A DNA stretch of 64,000 nucleotides from JAXGQD01 sp040766665 (lineage in GTDB: Bacteria; Bacillota; Clostridia; Saccharofermentanales; Fastidiosipilaceae), in contig JAXGQD010000005.1 in assembly GCA_040766665.1 (NCBI GenBank), positions 1-64,000 on the forward strand. Reading direction: 5' to 3'. Made by a program: the position numbers and the translations under genes. A model generated the notes under the pieces. The model saw only the letters and a list, made by a program, of their open reading frames with translations. It was not told where the DNA came from and searched no databases. Below, in pieces: positions 8,094-17,179 of the stretch; within the stretch, counting starts at the first letter, position 1, and every line of letters begins with the position of its first letter.

Positions 8094-9059
8094 GTGATTG
8101 ATGTGAGTGTTTCAGATATTGTTCAAGCTTATGCGAAAATTCAATCGTATATACGAAAGACGCCATTGTTTAAGTCCGTGGAAATGTCTGAAGAAGTCGA
8201 CTGTGAAGCATGGTTCAAGATGGATTCCATGCAAGCTATTGGTGCATATAAGATAAGAGGTGCACTCAATAATATTCTCTCAATGACTGATGAAGAACTC
8301 GCTAATGGGGTCGTTGCAGCTTCTGCAGGCAATCATTCACAGGCTGTTGCATACGCGGCTCAATTGAGAAACGTTTCTGCCGTGGTTTGCGTGCCGGAGT
8401 CTACACCAATGAATAAAAGAGCGGGTGCTCTCAAGTATGGGGCAGAATTATTGGTACATGGACCAAACTACGATGCTGCTGAAAAGCGTGCTCATGAGAT
8501 TGAGCAAGTAGATAAGCGCAGATTCGTTCATGCTTATGAATCACCGGAAACGATAGCGGGTGCAGGCACTGTGGGTTTGGAGGCACTTCTAGAGGAAGGT
8601 TCCTTTGATGTTATTTTAGTTCCGACCGGCGGCGGTGGACTCCTATGTGGTGTAGCTATCATTGCAAAAGCGCTTTGTCCGGGCATAGAGGTTTATGGTA
8701 TCCAAACAAACACATCTCCGCCTTGGTTCAATAGTTTTAGAAATAAGGAATTGGATAATTCTTGTGAATATTTACCGACTTGCGCAGATGGGCTTGAGGG
8801 TGAAATCACATGGCCAAACGTTGAATTGGCACTCACTTGTGTTGACGACATCATCATCGTAGATGAACAAAACACACGCAAGGGGATAAAGTGGATGGCT
8901 GAAAAGCATCACTACATGATTGAAGGTGCTGCAGCAACATGTCTCGCAGCTCTATTCGAACAAAGAGAAAAATTCAAAGGCAAAAAAGTTTTAAGCATTA
9001 TTACGGGATCTAACATCGATTTGGATAAGTTTATCGATATTTGCAGTCAGGAATATTAA
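8094..9059 (+). CDS. PLP-dependent threonine/serine ammonia-lyase family protein
   Basis: A 321-residue fold-type II PLP enzyme, close in length to catabolic threonine dehydratases (TdcB), serine racemases and 3-hydroxyaspartate ammonia-lyases. The PLP lysine is in AIGAYKIRGALNN (Lys about 46); many relatives read GSFKxRGA. ASAGNHSQAVAYAA near residue 78 and the phosphate-binding PTGGGGLLCG near 178 are present. No regulatory ACT domain is present. The GTG start at 8094 has AAGGAG upstream. The likely reaction is deamination of a hydroxy-amino acid to a 2-oxoacid, feeding the downstream 2-oxoacid oxidoreductase. The exact substrate (threonine, serine or hydroxyaspartate) cannot be read from sequence. 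Confidence 0.85.
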   Translation: MIDVSVSDIVQAYAKIQSYIRKTPLFKSVEMSEEVDCEAWFKMDSMQAIGAYKIRGALNNILSMTDEELANGVVAASAGNHSQAVAYAAQLRNVSAVVCVPESTPMNKRAGALKYGAELLVHGPNYDAAEKRAHEIEQVDKRRFVHAYESPETIAGAGTVGLEALLEEGSFDVILVPTGGGGLLCGVAIIAKALCPGIEVYGIQTNTSPPWFNSFRNKELDNSCEYLPTCADGLEGEITWPNVELALTCVDDIIIVDEQNTRKGIKWMAEKHHYMIEGAAATCLAALFEQREKFKGKKVLSIITGSNIDLDKFIDICSQEY

Positions 9060-9141
9060 AACCTATTTGAGTATAGTAAGAAGACATCATTTTTCGATTT
9101 TATAACTAAATAATTATTTGTTTAAAAGGAGATTCAATGAC

Positions 9142-10407
9142 ATGACAACGGCAAAAAGCAAAAATATTAAAAAGTATTTCGCGGTATTTGCTCTTTCGAT
9201 GGTCTCAAGTTCCCTCTATCTGCTGCCATACATTAAGTATGTGTTTAATGAGGCGTTGATGGCAGGCTTGAATGCGACTAATGAAATGACGGGCTATCTA
9301 TTAACGGTCTATGCTATCGTTTGTGCTTTGGGATATATCCCCGGTGGATGGGTCGCTGACCGCTTCTCTGCGAAAAAAATCATCATCGTTTCGGCGATTG
9401 CAACAGGCATACTTAATATCGTATTGGCTTTTGTAATGGACTATACGACTGCTTTGATTATCTGGGGCTTGCTCGGCTTTTCGACGAGTTTTGCTTATTG
9501 GGGTGCTTCAATTAAAGCCATTCGCTTGCTCGGTGACTCCAGCGAACAAGGAAGACTTTATGGGTTTTTCCAAAGCTTTGAGGGCTTAATGAATACGGTC
9601 AGTGCATTTGGTGCCTTAGCGATTTTTGCATTATTTTCAACCCAAGTATTAGGTTTAAAGTACACACTCATATTCTATGGTGTCATGTGCTTTATATCAG
9701 CAATTCTGCTACATGTGACCTATGAAGAGTCAGCCAATGTGGATGACAATGAAGAAGAAAAAATCAAACTGGCAGATATCGGCAAGGTGATTAAACTACC
9801 TCAAACCTGGATTTTGGCTTTCATCATTTTTTCAATTTACGCTGTATATTCCGGATCCACATTGCTTACACAGTATGTGACTGATGTCATCGGGATTGCC
9901 GGAACAGCGGGAGGAGTAATTGCGATCTTTAGAACGTATGTCGCGCGTTTTGTCTTCTGTCCGGTGGGTGGTTTCATAGCTGATAAAACCAAGCAAACAT
10001 CAAAAACCATACTTGCAATTGCTATAGTAACTGTCATACTTATTGCTGGTTTCTTCTTGGTAGGACCACAAACAAACTTGCTCTTTGTACTGGTTTTAAT
10101 CATGGTGAGCGCTGCTTTGATTTATATGAACTACGGTATTATGTGGGCCGTTGCAGAAGAAGTTAAGATTCCCCGTTACCTCTACGGAACAGCAGTAGGC
10201 GTTGCATCAATCATTGGTTATCTTCCCGACTCCTTTATGCACACTATTTTTGGCAGATGGATTGATGAACATGGAAACAAAGGATATGACTATATCTTTA
10301 CATCTTTAGTCATCCTATGTGTAATCACTATTGTATTTGCTATCTTGGCAATTCGTAAAAAGAAAACAGCTGAAAAGGCTGCACTAGTTGAAGAAAAAAC
10401 AGCCTAA
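9142..10407 (+). CDS. MFS transporter
   Basis: A 421-residue, roughly 12-helix integral membrane carrier of the major facilitator superfamily. The loop 2-3 signature appears as GGWVADRFSAKK near residue 72, and a related GGFIADKTKQTSK near 282 marks the start of the second half. A charged central loop (NVDDNEEEKIKLADIG) splits the two six-helix bundles. ATG 9142 is chosen because AAAAGGAG ends 10 bases upstream; another ATG at 9137 is out of frame. It lies between the ammonia-lyase and the dehydrogenase in the same operon, so it probably imports the amino acid or exports the acid product (inference). Confidence 0.85.
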   Translation: MTTAKSKNIKKYFAVFALSMVSSSLYLLPYIKYVFNEALMAGLNATNEMTGYLLTVYAIVCALGYIPGGWVADRFSAKKIIIVSAIATGILNIVLAFVMDYTTALIIWGLLGFSTSFAYWGASIKAIRLLGDSSEQGRLYGFFQSFEGLMNTVSAFGALAIFALFSTQVLGLKYTLIFYGVMCFISAILLHVTYEESANVDDNEEEKIKLADIGKVIKLPQTWILAFIIFSIYAVYSGSTLLTQYVTDVIGIAGTAGGVIAIFRTYVARFVFCPVGGFIADKTKQTSKTILAIAIVTVILIAGFFLVGPQTNLLFVLVLIMVSAALIYMNYGIMWAVAEEVKIPRYLYGTAVGVASIIGYLPDSFMHTIFGRWIDEHGNKGYDYIFTSLVILCVITIVFAILAIRKKKTAEKAALVEEKTA

Positions 10408-10421
10408 GGCAGGGTGAAGTA

Positions 10422-11570
10422 ATGAAACCTTATCTTGTGATTGAGTGGAATGATACACAATCAGCAGCGAAAGGTTGGCTTGTTATCTATAATTTTGTGC
10501 GTGGGTATGCAGGTGGAGGAATCCGCATGCATCCCCAAGTCACAAGGGATGATGTAATACGTATGGCCGAAACGATGGCGTATAAATACCAGGCTTGTGA
10601 ATCGCTCGATTGTGGTGGATGTAAAGGTGGAATCGCTTATTCGGCTTCAGCGTCCGATGCCCATGAGGTGCTATATCGTTATATAAAGGCGATGATGCCT
10701 TACATTGAATTGGGTGTCTCCCTTGGTAGTGATTTAGGAACCAAATATGGAGAGATACTGGAAATATTCGCACAATTTGGATGTCCCATGCCCATGTCCA
10801 AACGTATGAAACAGAATCCGAAAATGAATGAGAATATTGAAAAGTACAACCAAATAAGCGCTTCAAAAATTAACGGTATTAGTTTAAATGACTTTATTGC
10901 CGGGTTTGGCGTGGCTTGTGCAGCCGATGAAGCATACAAGCAAATGTACGGACAACAATCCGGGGAAGCGCGTATCGTAATTCAGGGTATGGGAAGAGTC
11001 GCTTTTGCCGCAGCTGAGCAATTGAGAAAATTTGGACATCGAATTATCGGAATGGCAGATTCTTCAGCTTTCATATACTCAGAATTGGGAGTAGATCCAA
11101 GTCTTCTCAGAGATATTAAAAAGACAAAGAATAAAATTACACAAAGTGACTTGCCTGATGATTACCGAATAAGAGATCGTGAAAAGTGGCTTGAACAGGA
11201 CTGCGATGTACTTGTTCCTGCAGCAATCAGTAATGCAATAAATGAAAACAATGCGGAAAAAGTGAAAGCAAAGCTTATTGTTGAAGGCGCAAACATTCCT
11301 ATTTCGACAGAAGGCGATGAGATACTGAAGAAAAACGGCAAATATCTTATCTGCGATTTTACAGCTAATTTATTGGAAGCGTGGCTTTATGATGTCATTT
11401 TATTCGAACGAGTTGAACCTCAAGTTAATCTTATTTTAGCGGAAGGTGAAGCTCTGTGTCGTAGAAATGCGAAAAAACAAATGAGCGCAATGGCTGATGA
11501 TGGTGTATACGCACGTATAAGTGCAAAAGAATTATTCAAACCAACACAACAAGAAGATTTGGACTATTAG
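10422..11570 (+). CDS. Glu/Leu/Phe/Val-type amino acid dehydrogenase
   Basis: A 382-residue NAD(P)-dependent dehydrogenase related to glutamate dehydrogenase. The N-terminal catalytic domain shows GGGIRMHPQVTRDDVIRMAE (from about residue 27) and the lysine loop CGGCKGGIAYS (about 65-75), where Cys replaces the usual Ala or Ser. The C-terminal Rossmann domain shows VIQGMGRVAFAAAEQL near residue 187 and VPAAISNAIN near 266. It starts 14 bases after the MFS gene. It would interconvert an amino acid and its 2-oxoacid with release of ammonia and NAD(P)H, next to a 2-oxoacid oxidoreductase. The divergent N-terminus makes glutamate only one candidate substrate. Confidence 0.83.
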   Translation: MKPYLVIEWNDTQSAAKGWLVIYNFVRGYAGGGIRMHPQVTRDDVIRMAETMAYKYQACESLDCGGCKGGIAYSASASDAHEVLYRYIKAMMPYIELGVSLGSDLGTKYGEILEIFAQFGCPMPMSKRMKQNPKMNENIEKYNQISASKINGISLNDFIAGFGVACAADEAYKQMYGQQSGEARIVIQGMGRVAFAAAEQLRKFGHRIIGMADSSAFIYSELGVDPSLLRDIKKTKNKITQSDLPDDYRIRDREKWLEQDCDVLVPAAISNAINENNAEKVKAKLIVEGANIPISTEGDEILKKNGKYLICDFTANLLEAWLYDVILFERVEPQVNLILAEGEALCRRNAKKQMSAMADDGVYARISAKELFKPTQQEDLDY

Positions 11571-11617
11571 TTTTCGAAAAATCATACACCATTGAATAAC
11601 TTGTATGGAGGAATAGA

Positions 11618-11836
11618 TTGGAACGATTATTCATTGACGGTGAAAGGTGCAAAAACTGCTTTTATTGCATAAATCATTGTCCGCATAAAGCACTCAGCGT
11701 TAACCGCTCGGAAGTTAATAGTATGGGCTATAACCCCATTGTTGTGGATCATGAAAAATGCGTGACATGTGGGATTTGTTACCTGGTCTGTCCGGACTAT
11801 GTATTTGAGATAAGAGAGGTCGATAGTAATGACTAA
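11618..11836 (+). CDS. 2-oxoacid:ferredoxin oxidoreductase, delta (ferredoxin) subunit
   Basis: A 72-residue small 2x[4Fe-4S] protein with clusters CKNCFYCINHCP (about residues 11-22) and CVTCGICYLVCP (about 48-59). It begins with TTG at 11618 behind GGAGGA. It overlaps the alpha subunit start by 8 bases, indicating coupled translation. In Kor/Vor-type enzymes this subunit carries electrons from the TPP site to ferredoxin. Confidence 0.88.
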   Translation: MERLFIDGERCKNCFYCINHCPHKALSVNRSEVNSMGYNPIVVDHEKCVTCGICYLVCPDYVFEIREVDSND

Positions 11837-12881
11837 GATACTGATGAACGGAAATGATGCAGTAGCAGAGGCTGTGGTCAGGGCTGGTTGTCGATTTTTT
11901 GCAGGCTATCCGATTACTCCGCAAAGCGAAATCTTAGAATACCTATCCTGGCGTATGCCGGAAGTAGGTGGCAAATTCATTCAGAGTGAGAGTGAGATTT
12001 CCGGTATATCGATGGTTTATGGAGCAGCAGCTTGTGGATTTCGTGCGTTTACGAGTTCATCCGGACCAGGCTACAGCCTGATGCAGGAAGGCATTTCCTA
12101 CATTGCATCAGCTGAACTTCCGTGTGTGCTACTGAATGTACAGAGATACGGTTCCGGATTGGGAGATATCTACGTAGGGCAAAGTGATTACTGGCAATCT
12201 GTAAAGAATGGTGGTCATAGTGATTACCGCTTAATCGTTCTTGCGCCAAACTCTGTTCAGGAAAGCGTAGATTTTGTAATTAAGGGTTTTGATTTAGCTG
12301 AAAAGTATCGGAATCCGGTATTAATCCTTTCTGATGCTGCGATAGCTCAGATGATGGAACCTGTCGCCTTGCCAGAGATGCATGAGGATAAGCCAGATGA
12401 GAAACCCTGGGCTCTCAAAGGCAAAAAAGACGGAGCATCCAAAAGACATACCTCTGTTATGTACTACCTCGATGATTATGACGAGTACCTCGTAGAGAAA
12501 TACAGAAAAATTGAAGAGAACGAACAAGCTTGGGAAGAGCTTTCCTGTGACGATGCTGAACTCATTATTGTTGCTTATGGTATCAGTTCAAGAATTTGCG
12601 AAGAAGCATTGAATATGGCAAGAGCTGAGGGTGTAAAAGTTGGCATGATAAGACCAATTAGTTTGTATCCATTTCCTGTCAAAGCGTTCGAGAAGTTCTC
12701 AGATACAAAAGAATATTTATGTGTTGAGATGGCTTTGTTGCAGCAAATGGCTGAGGATGTTGCATTAGCAACGCGTATGAGATCTGCGATTCATCATTTA
12801 GGTGGTGGCAAAAAAATCTTCGAATCTATTGATGTTTATGAAAAAATCATGTCAATTTTCGAGCAGAGAAAGGAGAACTGA
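11829..12881 (+). CDS. 2-oxoacid:ferredoxin oxidoreductase, alpha subunit
   Basis: A 350-residue alpha subunit of a split four-subunit 2-oxoacid oxidoreductase (Kor/Vor type). The start MTKILMNGNDAVAEAVVRAG and the family motif FFAGYPITPQSEI near residue 22 are clear, followed by SESEISGISMVYGAAACG and TSSSGPGYSLMQEG. The C-terminal transketolase-like domain runs from about 240. Order with its neighbours is delta-alpha-beta-gamma, the usual arrangement for 2-oxoglutarate or branched-chain 2-oxoacid enzymes. The complex converts a 2-oxoacid, CoA and oxidised ferredoxin to acyl-CoA, CO2 and reduced ferredoxin. Substrate choice is not evident. Confidence 0.9.
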   Translation: MTKILMNGNDAVAEAVVRAGCRFFAGYPITPQSEILEYLSWRMPEVGGKFIQSESEISGISMVYGAAACGFRAFTSSSGPGYSLMQEGISYIASAELPCVLLNVQRYGSGLGDIYVGQSDYWQSVKNGGHSDYRLIVLAPNSVQESVDFVIKGFDLAEKYRNPVLILSDAAIAQMMEPVALPEMHEDKPDEKPWALKGKKDGASKRHTSVMYYLDDYDEYLVEKYRKIEENEQAWEELSCDDAELIIVAYGISSRICEEALNMARAEGVKVGMIRPISLYPFPVKAFEKFSDTKEYLCVEMALLQQMAEDVALATRMRSAIHHLGGGKKIFESIDVYEKIMSIFEQRKEN

Positions 12882-12882
12882 A

Positions 12883-13605
12883 TTGTTAAAAACGAGACCT
12901 AAAGCAGTTACTCTTGGAAATAAGTTTTGTCCCGGTTGTGGACATGGTGTCATCAATCGTCTGATTGCAGAAGTCCTTGAAGAAATGAATCGTGACGGAG
13001 ATGCTTTAGCAGCTATTGCGGTCGGTTGTTCGAGTTTGATGCCAGACACCTTTGGTATTGATTGTGTGCAGGCACAACATGGCAGAGCAGCTGCTGTAGC
13101 AGTGGGAATGAAGACATGCAGGCCGGACAAACTCGTGTTCACTTATCAAGGAGATGGCGATGCATTAGCTATTGGCATTGCGGAAACAATGTATGCCGCT
13201 ATACGTCATGACCCAATTACCGTTATCTTTGTAAACAATAGCAATTTTGGTATGACGGGCGGACAAATGGCTCCCACAACATTACCTGGTCAAAAGACAA
13301 CTACCTCTCCTGCTGGAAGAGATTGTGCCACAACAGGTGAACCTTTAAACATCATCGAACTTCTACAACCTCTTAAACCGGCATACCTAGCCCGAGCTGC
13401 GCTTTTTAATGCTGCTGAAATAAACAAGTGCAAGCGCTACATAAGAAAAGCTTTTGAAACACAAGATGCCGGTAAAGGCTATTCCTTTGTGGAAATACTG
13501 TCGCCCTGTCCAACAAACTGGAAAATGACATCGATTCATTCTATGAATCATATTAAGAATCAAGTCATGCCAGTCTTTGAATTAGGTGAATTTGTAAAGG
13601 AGTAG
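12883..13605 (+). CDS. 2-oxoacid:ferredoxin oxidoreductase, beta (TPP) subunit
   Basis: A 240-residue thiamine-diphosphate-binding subunit. Start TTG 12883 follows the alpha stop by one base and has AGGAGA upstream; the open frame reaches back to 12802 inside the alpha gene without a ribosome site. FCPGCGHGVINRLIAE near residue 15, the TPP/Mg motif GDGDALAIGIAETM near 87 and NNSNFGMTGGQMAPTT near 117 are hallmarks. SPCPTNWKM near the C-terminus is also typical of the family. Confidence 0.9.
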   Translation: MLKTRPKAVTLGNKFCPGCGHGVINRLIAEVLEEMNRDGDALAAIAVGCSSLMPDTFGIDCVQAQHGRAAAVAVGMKTCRPDKLVFTYQGDGDALAIGIAETMYAAIRHDPITVIFVNNSNFGMTGGQMAPTTLPGQKTTTSPAGRDCATTGEPLNIIELLQPLKPAYLARAALFNAAEINKCKRYIRKAFETQDAGKGYSFVEILSPCPTNWKMTSIHSMNHIKNQVMPVFELGEFVKE

Positions 13606-13610
13606 AGTTC

Positions 13611-14152
13611 GTGACTAACATTGTAATTGCTGGAATTGGTGGCCAAGGGGCACTTACTGCCGGCTTAATATTATCGGAATTGGCTATGAAAGACGGCCAG
13701 AATGTAACATGGATTCCGTCATATGGTAGCGAAATGCGTGGTGGTGCTGCTAATTGCAGTGTGAAGATTTCCGACTCAAAGATAGCAAGCCCCTACGTAG
13801 AGCATCCGGACATTTTAATCGCGATGAGTCAACTATCGATCGATACTTTTGCCCCCAAAATGCTACCGGGGGGTGTAGTCATCATCAATGAAGGCATGAT
13901 TAATGAAGTCAAATTAGTTGACGGTGTAGACTTAATTGCAATCGATGCAAATAAGATTTGTAGTGAAGAGGCGAATCAAAGAGCCGTCAATTTATTGCTA
14001 CTAGGTGCTTTAGCAGCTACTGGACGTGTGATGGATGTCAAAAAATCGCCAAAGGTATTGATGACTATTTAAATAAAGGCCGAAACAACCCTAAGAATCG
14101 TGTTTGTTTCATGCGAGGGGTGGAAGAAGCCAGTGCTCTGACGATAGGTTGA
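13611..14152 (+). CDS. 2-oxoacid:ferredoxin oxidoreductase, gamma subunit (frameshifted at its 3' end)
   Basis: The GTG at 13611 opens with VIAGIGGQGALTAGLILSE and PSYGSEMRGGAANC, both hallmarks of the gamma subunit. As read, the frame stops at 14072 after 153 residues, which is short. Adding one A to the A6 run at 14040-14045 restores a family-like tail (VKKIAKGIDDYLNKG then MRGVEEASALTIG) ending with TGA at 14150-14152, about 180 residues in all. The subunit links the catalytic dimer in the complex. The break is most simply a sequencing error or a very recent mutation. Confidence 0.85.
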
Positions 14153-14168
14153 TATTGAGAGGAAAACA

Positions 14169-16260
14169 ATGAATCTAAATAAACTACTTTGTCCGGAAAA
14201 AATCTGTATTGTGGGTGCTTCCGAAAAATCAGGTTTTGGAGGTGATACCTCACGGAACGTTATTCAGCTCACTAAAGAAGGTAAATATTATTTTGTGAAT
14301 CCGGGAAGAAAAAGTATTTTCGGCCATCCTTGTTATAGTTCAATCGCTGAATTACCTGAAAATATTGATCTTGCAGTATTATGCACGCCTCAGGCCACAA
14401 TAATTGATTTGATGAAACAGGCAAAAGAGAAAGGCGCAAGCGCTGCACTTGTTTTTGCCAGCGGTTATAACGAGATTGGAACTGAAGAGGGGAAACGCAA
14501 TCAGGAAGAATTACAAGAAACGGCGCGTGCTTTAGGCATGTCTGTGATGGGCCCCAATTGTGCGGGTTTTATTAATTATGTTGATGCTGTTTCGCCTTTT
14601 GCCTTTATTTCTACAGAACGGGATAGAAAAGGTTCAATCGGAATCGTCTCACAAAGTGGACAGTTATGCCTTTCTATGATGGACAGCCCGTTTGCCAAAT
14701 TTTCCTTCGTTATCTCTGCCGGAAATTGTGACGTGGTCGACATGGAAGACTACATTGACTTTTTGGTTGATAACGACGAGACCAAAGTACTAGCAGTTTA
14801 CATTGAGGGTGTAAAGAAACCTGAAAAATTTGTTGCTGCTTTAAAGAAAGCGGCTATGAAACGTAAGCCGGTAGTCATCTTAAAAACCGGTAAATCAGAA
14901 AAAGGGCAGCAATTGGCGGCATCCCATACAGGTAGTCTTGCCGGTTCAGATCGTTTCTTTGAAGCTCTCTTCAGGAAGTTTGGTGTAATAAGAGTAGATG
15001 ATTTGGAGGAGCTGCTGTTTACCTCTCATGTTTTGGCTACCATTCCTGTACTTCCCCAGAACACGTCGTTTGCCTCAATGAATTTATCGGGAGGTGAAAC
15101 CGGAATCTGTGCAGATGTGGGTTCTGCCGAAGGTATACAATATCCTGATTTTTCGAAACAAACGATGGATAAGTTACGGGAGTTACTGCCATCTTACTCG
15201 TCACCGGCAAATCCTTTGGATATGACTGCATCGTTATCATACGACACAGATAAATTTGCGGAAGTCCTTAGAACATTGAAGAACGATCAAAATATTGGCT
15301 CGGTGGTAGTGGGATACACACTTCTTGAAGAAATATCTGATCCCGCTATTGAGTACATGGCCCCGGCGATGATTCAAGTCGCAAAGGAGGCCCCACAAAA
15401 GCCAATAATGATGTTACCTTTTGTTAGCAATACCAGGAATGAAAGATTTGCGACAATGTTAGAGGAGGCAGGGATTCCTATTTTGCCGGCACCTGTTTAT
15501 GCGATGAAGATACTTCGTTATGTAAAGAATTTTGTCGAATACAATCCTGAACATCATAACTTAAACGTTGCACTTCCTATTAATGCAAAAACACAAAAAG
15601 GCAGGGTAGCACTGAGCGAATATGAAAGCAAAGTATTTTTATCTGGCTATGGTGTGCCTTGTGTTCAAGGAAAAATTGCAAAAACAGCGGAAGAAGCAGT
15701 TCGCATAGGTAATGCATTTGGTTTCCCCCTCGTAATGAAAATAGAGTCTGCTGATATTCTCCACAAAAGTGATATTGGTGGTGTGATGCTAAACGTACGG
15801 AATGAGGAAGAAATTAGGACACAATATAACGCTATTTTAGCCAATGCTAAAAACCATAATCCTGATGCAAATATTAATGGGGTTTTAGTTCAGCTAATGC
15901 TTAAATCAGACACAGAGCTGATTGTCGGGGTGAGTAGCGATGAACAATTAGGACCTTCAATTCTTGTCGGTTTAGGCGGGATCTTTGTCGAAATATTTAA
16001 GGACACTGCTATGTCTTTAGTACCTATATCGAAGTACGAAGCCGTCGAGATGATTGATTCACTGAAGTCGAGCAAATTACTTCAAGGTTATCGTGGCAAA
16101 AAGAAGGCCGATATTGAAAGTTTAATTGACCTGATTCTAAAAGTAAGCGAGCTGGCGGAGAAACACAAAGACGAAAATCTGGAAGTAGACCTAACTCGTT
16201 TTTATCTACGAAGATGGTGTATGCGCAGTAGACGCAGTTGTAATTAGGGATAAAGAATAA
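14169..16260 (+). CDS. ADP-forming acyl-CoA synthetase (NDP-forming), frameshifted near its end
   Basis: A roughly 697-residue fused alpha-beta acetate/acyl-CoA ligase. The N-terminal CoA-binding domain has ICIVGASEKSGFGG, then CTPQATIIDL and GPNCAGFINY. A succinyl-CoA-synthetase-like region includes GIVSQSGQLCLSMM and the His-loop segment AASHTGSLAGSDR near residue 256. An ATP-grasp domain follows (ALSEYESKVFLSGYGVPCVQ, then FPLVMKIESADILHKSDIGG). As read the frame ends at 16247 with an odd basic tail. Removing one T from the T5 run at 16199-16203 gives FIYEDGVCAVDAVVIRDKE and a stop at 16258-16260. The enzyme turns acyl-CoA, ADP and phosphate into acid, CoA and ATP, the energy step of the operon. 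Confidence 0.88.
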
Positions 16261-16264
16261 CAAG

Positions 16265-16290
16265 AAGAGCACCTGGTTAGGTGCTCTTTT
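16265..16290 (+). terminator. Terminator between the catabolic operon and the IclR gene
   Basis: AAGAGCACCT-GGTT-AGGTGCTCTT is a perfect hairpin followed by TT. It lies 4 bases after the repaired stop of the synthetase and just past the repaired stop of the convergent IclR gene, so it may serve both strands. Confidence 0.8.
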
Positions 16291-16297
16291 AACATCA

Positions 16298-17067
16298 TCA
16301 GAAATCTGACCAAATATTGGCTTTTTCACTCAGCAGCTTAGCACTACTTTTTAGTGCACGAACGATACTGTCCTGCTGTAAGTTCATTCGCTGAGTTGCG
16401 CCGGATAAGCCAATGCAAGCTTCGACATGGCCATTCTCTCTCCAAATATCGGCGCCGAAATACAGGACAAACCTAACTCATATTCTTCATCGTCAAAGGC
16501 GACACCGGAAACAATGATATCCTTGCGCACCTTCATGAAATCCTTATAGGTCGTTATTGTATTCGGTGTTAACTGTTCAATTTTGTTATTTTTATAGTAA
16601 TCACTGATAAATGTGTCACTACTGTGTGCAAGAATATTTTTCCCCATTGATGAACAATGCAATGGATTTGTTGGCATAGATTGGTATGCTAATACAGATG
16701 TCTCAGGCATCTCTGAATGTATGGTCAAAACGCTATCCCCCAGCGGGACTCCCAGATTGGCAGAAACATGAAACTGTGCTGCCAGTTTTTTTAGTTCTGG
16801 AGTGGAAAAATCTAGTAAATGATATTGACTCTTAGATCGTTTACCATATTTTACTAACTGAATTCCCAGACTGTAAACTTGTTCTTTTTCGTTATACTCT
16901 ACGATGTTCCAGGCATTAAGTGTACGTAATATTCTGAGTACGCTCGTTTTGGGTAGCGTTAGTCCATTAGAGATATCTCTTAATGACAATGCCCGATTTT
17001 GTTTGTAGATATATTCTAGAATATCGATAGCTCTCCCGAGCATAGGTATTTCAAATTTACTATCCAT
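16298..17067 (-). CDS. IclR-family transcriptional regulator (frameshifted near its C-terminus)
   Basis: The N-terminal winged helix reads LGRAIDILEYIYKQ, SLRDISNGLTLPKTSVLRIL and VYSLGIQLV. An effector domain follows (STPELKKLAAQFHVSANLG, MPTNPLHCSSMGKNILAH, GVAFDDEEYELGLSCISAPI). As read it stops at 16384 with an atypical tail after IFGERM. One extra base near 16442 restores the expected C-terminus ENGHVEACIGLSGATQRM then DSIVRALKSSAKLLSEKA, ending at 16298, about 256 residues. It is convergent with the 8-16 kb catabolic operon and is the best candidate to bind the palindrome at 8049-8065. Confidence 0.87.
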
Positions 17068-17179
17068 AGTTATCCTTTATGCAAGTCTTTTTATTGTTGT
17101 TAATTCAATCATACACGTAGTTTTCTTCTAAAAAAAAGATCTGATTTTCTAAACACCAAAACTTCCCACTATTCTCGAT

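Noticed and set aside
14040..14045. A6 run in the gamma-subunit gene as a programmed frameshift site
   Set aside because: The tract is short for transcriptional slippage, and similar one-base breaks occur in unrelated genes of the window, so sequence error is simpler.
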